A DNA stretch of 7,557 nt. Source: an uncultured Clostridia bacterium. GTDB lineage: Bacteria > Bacillota > Clostridia > Oscillospirales > Acutalibacteraceae. Location of the stretch: contig CANONE010000108.1 of NCBI GenBank assembly GCA_947567585.1, forward strand, positions 1-7,557, in the 5' to 3' direction. Within the stretch, counting starts at the first letter, position 1. Every line of letters starts with the position of its first letter. The notes under the pieces are model-generated. The model had not been told where the DNA came from. It did not search any database and worked only from the letters and a program-made list of their open reading frames with translations. Below are positions 1 through 6,269 of this stretch, piece by piece. The position numbers and the translations under genes were made by a program.

Positions 1-53
1 ATAGCGAAAGCCTTGATGTTACCCAGCACGTCGGTAAACCATAGGCGCACAAA
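1..53 (-). pseudogene. glnA: Fragment of a type I glutamine synthetase, N-terminal region, 5'-truncated and running off the window
   Basis: Read on the minus strand from position 53 to the edge, this stretch encodes FVRLWFTDVLGNIKAFA. That closely resembles the conserved early segment of type I glutamine synthetases (the FVRLWFTDVLG-type motif of the beta-grasp domain), the enzymes that make glutamine from glutamate, ammonia and ATP. In the family this motif normally follows some 15 to 25 residues after the start methionine. Here the same frame has a TGA at 59-57, just two codons before the motif. The only possible start is a GTG at 50-48, which has no ribosome binding site because the upstream DNA codes for another protein. 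The upstream part of the gene therefore seems to be missing and replaced by the LURP-one-like gene. The identification rests on 17 residues seen against remembered family motifs. The rest of the gene lies outside the window, so whether it is otherwise intact cannot be judged. Confidence 0.55.
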
Positions 54-294
54 AGGTCATCTCCTTGTGCATGGAGCCAATCTGCCGGTCCCCCAGATAC
101 AGGTCAAAGGCCGGCATCCAGGTGAGAATCCGCTCCTTGACTGTGCCCAGCTCATATCCTTGGGGGTCGAAAATCTTCAGGCAGTGCCCCCAGGAAAGCT
201 GGCCCTTTACCGTGTAAGCGACGGAGCCGTCCTCGTAATAGATATCGTAGCTGTCCAGCCAAGAAAAAAGTCTCTGTTTAAAAAGCAGTTTCAT
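19..294 (-). pseudogene. LURP-one-related (DUF567-type) protein, truncated at its C-terminus
   Basis: The reading frame gives 91 residues starting MKLLFKQRLFSWLDSYDIY. Residues 1 to about 81 resemble the N-terminal half of bacterial LURP-one-related proteins (Tubby-like fold), including the VKGQLSWGHCLKI segment (30-41), the ELGTVKE segment (48-54) and a LYLGDRQIG segment (65-73). Family members are usually about 160 residues; their biochemical role is poorly known, although the fold is linked to phospholipid scramblases. The ATG at 294-292 is chosen because AAGGAGG lies 7 bases upstream (308-302); an in-frame ATG at 348 lies inside the preceding gene. It starts 16 bases after the lipoprotein stop, so the two are probably co-transcribed. 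After F81 the family resemblance ends. The last ten residues come from reading the glutamine-synthetase fragment out of frame, to a TAA at 21-19. The protein therefore lacks roughly its second half and is probably non-functional, unless the junction is an assembly error. Confidence 0.7.
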
Positions 295-310
295 GGAGCA
301 GCCTCCTTCC

Positions 311-1312
311 TTATTCTGTCCCTCGCAGGGACTCCTGTTCCTCATCATAGCCGGAATAGTCGGAGAGGTTCATCTTAACCCATAAAGAATCGGATATCTC
401 CCAGAATTTATCCAGGCAATGCCCGGGTATCTGGCCCTGGAACCAGCACCCGTCCCGCTGCCAGCGCAGCCGCACCGACAGCGGCGATCCATCGTCCATC
501 TCGGCAACTACAGCCATCTCGTAGCCATCGTGCTCCGGAACAGACTGCCACTCCGGGGACTGGTATTCTTCAACCGGCTGGCGGCCGGTGGGGAATGGGG
601 TAGGCTCCGGGGTAGGCATCAGTTTTCCGTTCTCATCGTATGGCCCCGCAAGCAGATCTTCAAAGCCGCCTGGGCTTGGTTCCCCAACGCCGGTCATCCC
701 CTCTGGGGGCGTCCAGAGGAAAACCTCTGGCGGCTCATCTTCTGGGAGCAGGGTTACGAAGAATTCAAAATCATTTGCCAGATAGAGCCAGTTATGCCAG
801 GGCCAGACCTTCATCTCCCGGCTGCGCATTTCCTCCTGGGTCATGCCGTACCGGCTGGGGATATCTTCCTCTTCCCCAGCCTCGTAGGTAAATTGGAAGT
901 CGAAGTCCAGCAGCTTATCTTTGCAGCCCGCAGACAAATATTGCGTGTTTGGAAACGCCTCCTGAGCCACCTGAGCATCTATCCACCAGAACTCCTCCGA
1001 CATATAGCCGTTTTTTACCAGCATATCCAGCAGGCTCAGATGGTCGGAGCAGAATGGGCTGGAAACTGTCAAGTCATATTTCCCTCTCTCCCGGCTGGAA
1101 TCTGGATAGCTGGAGCTTGCCAGCGCAGATGCGTCCTCCGCGCTTTCCAGCGGGTTGGAAGCAGGGCTTGCTTCCGGACCGGCCATAGAGCTTTCCTCCG
1201 CACCGGCGGCAGTTTCCGCCTGCTGCCCCGGGAAATCATCCGGCCCGCAGGAACACAACATTGCCGCCACAAGCATCCCGGAGAGCATGGCCATTATAGT
1301 GCTTCTTTTCAT
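311..1312 (-). CDS. Putative secreted lipoprotein, function unknown
   Basis: The product is 333 residues and I do not recognise its family. It begins MKRSTIMAMLSGMLVAAMLC and continues SCG. This is a short basic N-terminus, a hydrophobic stretch (about 5-19) and a plausible lipobox L19-C20-S21-C22, with C22 the likely lipidated residue, so it is predicted to be anchored on the outer face of the cytoplasmic membrane. Residues 23-75 are a low-complexity linker rich in Ala, Ser, Glu and Pro. The region from about 78 is an acidic, tryptophan-rich domain with four cysteines (88, 130, 289, 299) that could form disulfides outside the cell. It is interrupted by a proline-rich segment (about 233-246, PTPEPTPFPTG). 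The ATG at 1312-1310 is preceded by a GGAAG-type ribosome binding site 9 to 10 bases away. The LURP-one-like gene follows 16 bases after the TAA stop. Upstream lies the 150-base repeat element rather than an obvious promoter. The lipoprotein call rests on the signal; no function is proposed. Confidence 0.75.
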   Translation of the reverse strand: MKRSTIMAMLSGMLVAAMLCSCGPDDFPGQQAETAAGAEESSMAGPEASPASNPLESAEDASALASSSYPDSSRERGKYDLTVSSPFCSDHLSLLDMLVKNGYMSEEFWWIDAQVAQEAFPNTQYLSAGCKDKLLDFDFQFTYEAGEEEDIPSRYGMTQEEMRSREMKVWPWHNWLYLANDFEFFVTLLPEDEPPEVFLWTPPEGMTGVGEPSPGGFEDLLAGPYDENGKLMPTPEPTPFPTGRQPVEEYQSPEWQSVPEHDGYEMAVVAEMDDGSPLSVRLRWQRDGCWFQGQIPGHCLDKFWEISDSLWVKMNLSDYSGYDEEQESLRGTE

Positions 1313-1347
1313 GAAACACAGCTTCCTTTCTAGTGGAATTCTATCTA

Positions 1348-1497
1348 AGAACCTGTATTCACAACCGAAAATGCCGGATGCGTGAGGATTTTGCGTGTTG
1401 CTCTAGGCAAATTTAACGACGAGCAACGCAGAAAAGACCGCCTGAGTTCGTCCTTGACGAACTTAACGGCGTCTTGTAGGTCATGAATACAGGTTCT
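1348..1497. repeat. 150-base palindromic element with perfect 14-base terminal inverted repeats (MITE-like)
   Basis: The ends are AGAACCTGTATTCA (1348-1361) and its exact reverse complement TGAATACAGGTTCT (1484-1497). Inside are two further foldable units. One is a GTTGCTC/GAGCAAC stem (1397-1403 with 1421-1427), extendable past a 2-base bulge. The other is an AGTTCGTC-CTT-GACGAACT hairpin (1445-1463) nested in an outer AAGACCGCC/GGCGTCTT stem (1434-1442 with 1468-1475). No transposase or convincing gene lies within it. Terminal inverted repeats, small size and an intergenic position fit a non-autonomous miniature element or a structured dispersed repeat. No clear target-site duplication flanks it. 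It fills most of the 207-base gap between the lipoprotein gene and carB-dapF. Copy number elsewhere in the genome is unknown from this window. Confidence 0.65.
1432..1475 (-). terminator. Candidate intrinsic terminator downstream of carB-dapF, inside the repeat element
   Basis: On the minus strand the order is AAGACGCC, then AGTTCGTC-AAG-GACGAACT (a perfect 8-base-pair hairpin with a 3-base loop), then GGCGGTCTT running into TTTT (1435-1432). The outer stem pairs with one bulged base. It lies about 45 bases past the carB-dapF stop codon, in the right place and orientation to end that transcript. The U tract is short, so termination may be partial, and the hairpin may simply be part of the repeat. 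Confidence 0.45.
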
Positions 1498-1519
1498 ATA
1501 AATCATTCTATCAATTAAG

Positions 1520-4500
1520 TTAGACCTCCACCACGCCGTCAAAAACCTTCTTCGCTTCGCCGGTCATCAACACCCGCTCATCGGTGTAGTTGATGGTGAG
1601 CTCGCCGCCTTTGAGGATCACCCGGATGTCCTGGCCCTTCTGGCAGTAGCCGCCTAAGGCGGCCGCCACCACCGCCGCACAGGTGCCGGTGCCGCAGGCC
1701 ATGGTCTCCCCGCTGCCCCGCTCCCAGATCCGGGCCTTTAGGGTCCGCTGGTTAATGAACTCTACAAAGCCCACATTCACCCGCTCCGGGAACAGCGGGT
1801 CCCGCTCAAAGAGGGGTCCCAGTTTCTCCACATCCACCTTGTCCACAGAGGGCACAAACACCGTGACATGGGGGTTGCCCATGGAGCAGCAGGTAATTTC
1901 ATAGCTGTCTCCGGCGATCTCCACCGTCCGGCCCACCACCTCTGTTCCCGGCAGTTTGACCGGCACCTTCTCCGGCGCCAGCTCCACCCGGCCCATATCC
2001 ACCGCCACATGAGAGGTCAGGCCGGCTTTGGTGATAACCGTACACTCTTTGACGCCGCTTTTTGTCTCAATATGCAGCACATACCGGCCTTCTCCCACCT
2101 GCTTGCCCCGGGCAATGCCGTTGTCAAAGATATACTTGGCCACACACCGGACGCCGTTGCCGCACATCATGCCCTCGCTGCCGTCCAGGTTGTACATCAC
2201 CATCTGCGCGTCCGCCGTCTCCGAGGGGGCAATGAGGATCACGCCGTCGCCTCCCACGCCGTTGTGCCGGTCCGAAAGGTAGATGGACAAAAATTCAGGA
2301 GAGGGGAATTTGTTTTCCGGATCAAAGCAATTGATATAAATATAGTCGTTTTTACAGGCGGACATTTTGGTGAAGGAGATTTTCTGCTTCTCCGCCTTCA
2401 GATTATTGATGTCCACAATCTCCGTGTTTTCCGGGGTGAAGCGGCTCATAAGGGAATCCGCCAGGGCGTTGGCCGTGTCAATGGCGGTGAGGCAGGGAAT
2501 CCCCAAAAGACTGGCCTTGCGGCGGATCTTCACGCTGTCCCGGGCAGGGTTGCGGCCCTTGGCGGAGGTGGAGATAACATAGTTGATCTCCCCGCTTTCC
2601 AGCAGCGTAACCGTGTTTCTGTGGGAATTTTCATGAATCTTATCCACTACGTTTACCGTAAGCCCGGCCTTAAACAGCAGCAGCGCCGTGCCCCCGGTGG
2701 CGTACAGCTTAAAGCCCAGCCGGTCAAACTTCTTGGCTACCTCGGCGATCTCCGGCTTATCCTGGTCCCGGACAGTGATAAACACCCCGCCGCTTTTCTT
2801 CATCTGATGGCCGGAAGCAATCAGCCCTTTATAAAGAGCCTCTTCCAAGCTGTTGCCAATGCCCAGCACCTCGCCCGTAGACTTCATCTCCGGCCCCAGG
2901 TGGGTATCCACATCCGTCAGCTTTTCAAAGGAGAACACCGGCACCTTCACCGCCGTGTAGGGGGATGACTTATAAAGCCCTGTGCCAAAGCCCAGATCCC
3001 GAAGCTTATATCCCAGGCTCACCTTGGTGGCCAGGTCGCACATGGGCACGCCGGTGACCTTGCTGATATAGGGCACCGTCCGGCTGGCCCGGGGGTTCAC
3101 CTCGATGACATAGATTTCCCGGTCCATAATAATATACTGCAGGTTGATCAGCCCGATGCCGTGGAGCTCCCGGCAAAGGATTTCCGTGGTGGAGACAATC
3201 TTCGCGCTCATCTCGTCGTCAATGTCCGAGGCCGGGTACACGGCGATGCTGTCGCCGGAGTGGATGCCGGTGCGCTCCACATGCTCCATAATGCCGGGGA
3301 TCAAAATCTCCTCCCCGTCGCAGATGGCGTCCACCTCAATCTCCATGCCGGAGAGGTATTTGTCAATGAGCACCGGGTTGTCCTGACGGGTGTCCAGGAT
3401 AATGTTCATATACTCCTGGATATCCTCCCGGCAGGTGGCAATGATCATGTTCTGCCCGCCCAGCACATAAGAGGGGCGCATCAGCACCGGGTATCCCAGC
3501 TTCTCCGCAGCGTCCAAAGCCTCCTCCGCAGTCATAACCGTAAAGCCCCTGGGCCGCTTGATGCCGGAACGCTCCAAAAGCTCGTCAAAGCGCTCCCGGT
3601 CCTCGGCCATGTCAATGGTGTCGGCGGAAGAGCCCAGAATGCGGATATTGTTTTCGGAAAGCGTTTTAGTCAGCTTAATGGCCGTCTGCCCGCCAAAGGC
3701 CACCACCACGCCAATGGGCTTTTCAATCCTGATAATGTCCATTACGTCCTCGGGGGACAGGGGCTCAAAGTACAGGCGGTTGGCGGTGTCAAAATCCGTG
3801 GAAACGGTCTCGGGGTTGTTGTTGATGATTACCACTTCATACCCCAGCTTCTGCAATGCCATGACGCAGTGAACGCTGGCATAGTCGAACTCAATGCCCT
3901 GGCCAATGCGGATGGGTCCGGAACCCAGCACGATGACGGTCTCCTTGTCCCGGTCCGTGCCGATAAACTCCAGGGCCTCGTCCTCCCCGCCGCTTTCCTG
4001 GGTGTCATAGGTGGCGTAGAAGTAGGGGGTGTGGGCGGCGAATTCTCCGGCGCAGGTGTCCACCATCTTAAAGGTGGTCTTGCGCTCCCACTTCACCTCC
4101 TGCCCGGAGATCCGGGCAATGGCGGCGTCCGGGTAGCCCAGCTGCTTGCCCTGGGTATAGATTTCCTCGGTGAGGGTGCAGCTGGCCAGCATATTTTCGT
4201 AGTCGATAAAAGTCAGCAGTTTTGAGAGGAACCAGCGGTCGATCATGGTCAGGCAGTATAGCTCATCCACCGTGCGGCCCCGCTTCAGAAGCTCATACAC
4301 GGCGAATATCCGCTCGTCTGTGGCATGCGCCGCAATGCGCAGCAGGGTTTCCTCCGATTCCTCCTGGAACTTGGGCAGAGTCAGGGTGTCCAGCCGCCCG
4401 CCGCCGGAGCCCGCGGAGATCTCCGCCCCCCGCACAGCCTTTAACAAAGCCATCTCAAAGCTGTCCGCAATGCTCATCACCTCGCCGGTGGCCTTCATCT

Positions 4501-5623
4501 GGGTGCCCAGGTCCCGCTTGGCGTAGACGAACTTGTCAAAGGGCCACTTGGGGAACTTCACCGCCACATAGTCAATGGAGGGCTCGAAAGCGGCGTAGGT
4601 CACCCCGGTAACGGCGTTTTTGATCTCGTCCAGCCGGTAGCCGATGGCGATCTTGGTGGCGACCTTGGCAATGGGGTAACCGGTGGCTTTCGAGGCCAGG
4701 GCCGAAGACCGGCTCACCCGGGGGTTTACCTCAATGACGGCGTATTCAAAGGAGTCCGGGTGCAGGGCAAACTGGCAGTTGCAGCCGCCCTCTACTCCCA
4801 GCTCGTTGACGATGTCCAAGGCGGCGGTGCGCAGCATCTGGTACTCCTTGTCCGCCAAAGTCACCGCCGGGGCAATGACAATGGAGTCGCCGGTATGCAC
4901 GCCCACAGGGTCCAGGTTCTCCATGGAGCAGATGGTAATGGCGTTGCCCATGCCGTCCCGCATAACCTCAAACTCGATTTCCTTCCACCCGGCAATGCTC
5001 TTCTCCACCAGCACCTGGGTAATGGGCGAAAGGGCCAGACCGTTGGCGGTGATCTCCCGCAGCTCCTCCGGATAGTTGACAATGCCGCCGCCGGTGCCGC
5101 CCAAAGTAAAGGCCGGACGGATAATCACAGGATAGCCGATCTCTCCGGCGAATTCCTCGGCCCCCTCCACAGTGGTCACCACCTTAGAGGGTACGCAGGG
5201 CTGGCCGATGCGCTCCATGGCGTCCTTAAAGAGCTGGCGGTCCTCGGCCTTGTCAATGGTCTCAGGGCCCGCCCCCAGCAGGCGCACATGGTGCTTGTCA
5301 AGAAAGCCCTCCTTAGCCAGCTGCATGGAAAGGGTCAGGCCCGTCTGTCCGCCGAAGCCGGAGAGAATGCTGTCTGGGCGCTCCTTTTCAATGATGCGCT
5401 TCACAGTGGTCAGGGTCAAGGGTTCGATGTAAATTTTGTCCGCCATGGCCTGGTCGGTCATAATGGTGGCGGGGTTGGAGTTCACCAGTACAATTTCAAT
5501 GCCGTCCTCCCGGAGGGCCCGGCAGGCTTGGGTGCCCGCGTAGTCGAACTCAGCCGCCTGGCCGATGACAATGGGCCCGGAGCCAATCACCAATACTTTT
5601 TTGATATCCTTATTCAGTGGCAT
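1520..5623 (-). CDS. carB-dapF: CarB-DapF fusion: carbamoyl-phosphate synthetase large subunit joined to diaminopimelate epimerase
   Basis: One uninterrupted 1367-residue frame. Residues 1 to about 1078 form a complete CarB, matching the family's usual length (about 1070). It has a first ATP-grasp half (about 10-400; GSGPIVIGQAAEFDYAGTQA at 15-34, NPRVSRSSALASKATGYP at 300-317), a central oligomerisation region (about 400-545), a second ATP-grasp half (about 560-935; GSGPIRIGQGIEFDYA, NPRASRTVPYISKVTGVP) and a C-terminal MGS-type allosteric domain (about 945-1060; YATGGTALLL). With CarA it makes carbamoyl phosphate from bicarbonate, ATP and glutamine-derived ammonia in the cytoplasm. Residues about 1082-1367 are a full-length DapF, which interconverts LL- and meso-diaminopimelate for lysine and peptidoglycan. 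The catalytic cysteines are present in MCGNGVRC (C1154) and ACGTG (C1310), with GNPH (H1252) and ERGSGET (1301-1307). The linker is very short (NNLKAEKQK). The start ATG has AGGAGG 5 bases upstream (5634-5629), 31 bases after the GNAT stop. Oddity: the usual DapF G-N-D motif reads K-N-D. Whether it stays fused or is processed cannot be seen. Confidence 0.93.
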   Translation of the reverse strand: MPLNKDIKKVLVIGSGPIVIGQAAEFDYAGTQACRALREDGIEIVLVNSNPATIMTDQAMADKIYIEPLTLTTVKRIIEKERPDSILSGFGGQTGLTLSMQLAKEGFLDKHHVRLLGAGPETIDKAEDRQLFKDAMERIGQPCVPSKVVTTVEGAEEFAGEIGYPVIIRPAFTLGGTGGGIVNYPEELREITANGLALSPITQVLVEKSIAGWKEIEFEVMRDGMGNAITICSMENLDPVGVHTGDSIVIAPAVTLADKEYQMLRTAALDIVNELGVEGGCNCQFALHPDSFEYAVIEVNPRVSRSSALASKATGYPIAKVATKIAIGYRLDEIKNAVTGVTYAAFEPSIDYVAVKFPKWPFDKFVYAKRDLGTQMKATGEVMSIADSFEMALLKAVRGAEISAGSGGGRLDTLTLPKFQEESEETLLRIAAHATDERIFAVYELLKRGRTVDELYCLTMIDRWFLSKLLTFIDYENMLASCTLTEEIYTQGKQLGYPDAAIARISGQEVKWERKTTFKMVDTCAGEFAAHTPYFYATYDTQESGGEDEALEFIGTDRDKETVIVLGSGPIRIGQGIEFDYASVHCVMALQKLGYEVVIINNNPETVSTDFDTANRLYFEPLSPEDVMDIIRIEKPIGVVVAFGGQTAIKLTKTLSENNIRILGSSADTIDMAEDRERFDELLERSGIKRPRGFTVMTAEEALDAAEKLGYPVLMRPSYVLGGQNMIIATCREDIQEYMNIILDTRQDNPVLIDKYLSGMEIEVDAICDGEEILIPGIMEHVERTGIHSGDSIAVYPASDIDDEMSAKIVSTTEILCRELHGIGLINLQYIIMDREIYVIEVNPRASRTVPYISKVTGVPMCDLATKVSLGYKLRDLGFGTGLYKSSPYTAVKVPVFSFEKLTDVDTHLGPEMKSTGEVLGIGNSLEEALYKGLIASGHQMKKSGGVFITVRDQDKPEIAEVAKKFDRLGFKLYATGGTALLLFKAGLTVNVVDKIHENSHRNTVTLLESGEINYVISTSAKGRNPARDSVKIRRKASLLGIPCLTAIDTANALADSLMSRFTPENTEIVDINNLKAEKQKISFTKMSACKNDYIYINCFDPENKFPSPEFLSIYLSDRHNGVGGDGVILIAPSETADAQMVMYNLDGSEGMMCGNGVRCVAKYIFDNGIARGKQVGEGRYVLHIETKSGVKECTVITKAGLTSHVAVDMGRVELAPEKVPVKLPGTEVVGRTVEIAGDSYEITCCSMGNPHVTVFVPSVDKVDVEKLGPLFERDPLFPERVNVGFVEFINQRTLKARIWERGSGETMACGTGTCAAVVAAALGGYCQKGQDIRVILKGGELTINYTDERVLMTGEAKKVFDGVVEV

Positions 5624-5654
5624 AGTATCCTCCTATTCGCAGTAATCACAGCGT

Positions 5655-6146
5655 TTACAGCGTCTTTTCCCGTTTATTGCCTACATACGGCCCGTCCGTG
5701 CAGGTCCCGCACAGACGGTAGCCCTTTTTCTCATAATACTCGTTCAGCCGGAGGTTGTGGATAGCGCAGTCCAGCCGCATCAGGCGCTTGCCCCGCTCCC
5801 GGGCCAGATTTTCCGCCTGCTCCAGCATCCATCCCCCTGCGCCCGGCTCGGAGAGGGCTGTCACAAAGTTATGCACATAAAGCGCCTCCCCGGCTCTTTC
5901 ATCCTCCCAGCGCTGGTCCTCCTCCAGCAAAACCAGGGCACCCGCAAGAGTCCCGCCCCGCTTTAGGACGTACAGCCGTCCGGCGGCGGCCTCTTCCCGG
6001 TAATAATCCGCCGGATAAACCTCCTTGTAACCCGTCACATTCCATTGCCGGATTCCTTCCCGGTCCATCCAGGCAGTCCTCTTTTCAATCAGCTCTATAA
6101 TTCCGTCCGCGTCTTCTGGCGCGCCTAATGTAAACTTGTATTCCAT
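5655..6146 (-). CDS. GNAT-family N-acetyltransferase
   Basis: The product is 163 residues, typical of a single-domain GNAT, a cytoplasmic enzyme that moves an acetyl group from acetyl-CoA to an amine; the substrate is unknown. The N-terminal part (MEYKFTLGAPEDADGIIELI) is the usual first strand and helix. LYVHNFVTALSEPGAGGWML (89-108) fits the core strand followed by the acetyl-CoA pyrophosphate-binding loop, here PGAGG rather than the commoner Q/R-x-x-G-x-G/A. LDCAIHNLRLNEYYEKKGY (125-143) is the characteristic C-terminal motif, with an N-x-x-x-x-x-Y-Y-x-K-x-G-Y pattern. I chose the ATG at 6146 over one 13 codons upstream because AAGGGAGG (6158-6151) sits 4 bases before it. The gene follows a 123-base hairpin-rich gap after the NUDIX gene and ends 31 bases before carB, so it is probably co-transcribed with carB. 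Its link to carbamoyl-phosphate synthesis, if any, is not evident. Confidence 0.85.
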   Translation of the reverse strand: MEYKFTLGAPEDADGIIELIEKRTAWMDREGIRQWNVTGYKEVYPADYYREEAAAGRLYVLKRGGTLAGALVLLEEDQRWEDERAGEALYVHNFVTALSEPGAGGWMLEQAENLARERGKRLMRLDCAIHNLRLNEYYEKKGYRLCGTCTDGPYVGNKREKTL

Positions 6147-6175
6147 TTTTCCTCCCTTAAGGCTGCGGGCTTTGC

Positions 6176-6262
6176 CCACACCCACAAACTTTTTGAAAAA
6201 AGTTTGATCAAAAACTTTTACTCCGTTTGGGCTTGTCCATTTGGTTGGCTTTGTGGGCGTGG
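6176..6262. repeat. Intergenic palindromic element with imperfect 14-base inverted ends and alternative hairpins
   Basis: CCACACCCACAAAC (6176-6189) is matched at 12 of 14 positions by the reverse complement of 6249-6262 (CTTTGTGGGCGTGG), bracketing an AT-rich core. Within the core, CAAACTTTTT (6185-6194) and AAAAAGTTTG (6197-6206) form a perfect inverted repeat. An overlapping one pairs AAAAGTTT (6198-6205) with AAACTTTT (6212-6219) around GATCAA. The two stems share 6198-6205, so they exclude each other. A further GGGC-TTT-GCCC hairpin lies just outside (6167-6177). This fills the gap between the NUDIX and GNAT genes. I have an impression that similar AAAGTTTTTGATCAAACTTT units recur in Oscillospiraceae-like genomes, but this window cannot show that. 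Confidence 0.5.
6196..6219 (-). terminator. Weak candidate terminator or attenuator hairpin after the NUDIX gene
   Basis: On the minus strand, AAAAGTTT-TTGATC-AAACTTTT is an 8-base-pair stem with a 6-base loop, followed by TT, so the transcript would end in six U. The stem is almost entirely A-U and thus weak. It lies 51 bases beyond the NUDIX stop and 49 bases before the GNAT start. The adjacent 10-base inverted repeat competes for the same strand, so the pair could act as alternative structures. No effector-binding domain or leader peptide is visible. Confidence 0.3.
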
Positions 6263-6269
6263 CAGGGGA

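Noticed and set aside
419..1333. 304-codon plus-strand frame opposite the lipoprotein gene
   Set aside because: It is antisense to a gene with a good signal sequence, start site and spacing. Its translation has no recognisable domain and is a product of GC-biased codon positions.
1313..1370. Possible promoter reading out of the repeat element towards the lipoprotein gene (TTGTGA and TAGAAT-like boxes on the minus strand)
   Set aside because: The boxes are poor matches and their spacing is only 15 bases, so this is not distinguishable from chance in an AT-rich stretch.
1345..1542. 65-codon minus-strand frame crossing the repeat element
   Set aside because: It starts inside the dapF end in another frame and its sequence is dictated by the repeat's inverted ends and hairpins. 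It has no ribosome binding site and is best explained as the repeat read as protein.
1868..2968. Long plus-strand frames opposite carB-dapF (also 3161-4225 and 4760-5764)
   Set aside because: They are shadow frames of a highly conserved coding sequence. They are rich in His, Gly and Val as expected from the reverse complement, and have no ribosome binding sites or family motifs.
1520..5623. CRISPR, tRNA, rRNA, phage or toxin-antitoxin system anywhere in the window
   Set aside because: No regularly spaced repeats, cloverleaf, ribosomal sequence or defence-type proteins were seen. The window is mainly core metabolism plus two intergenic repeats.
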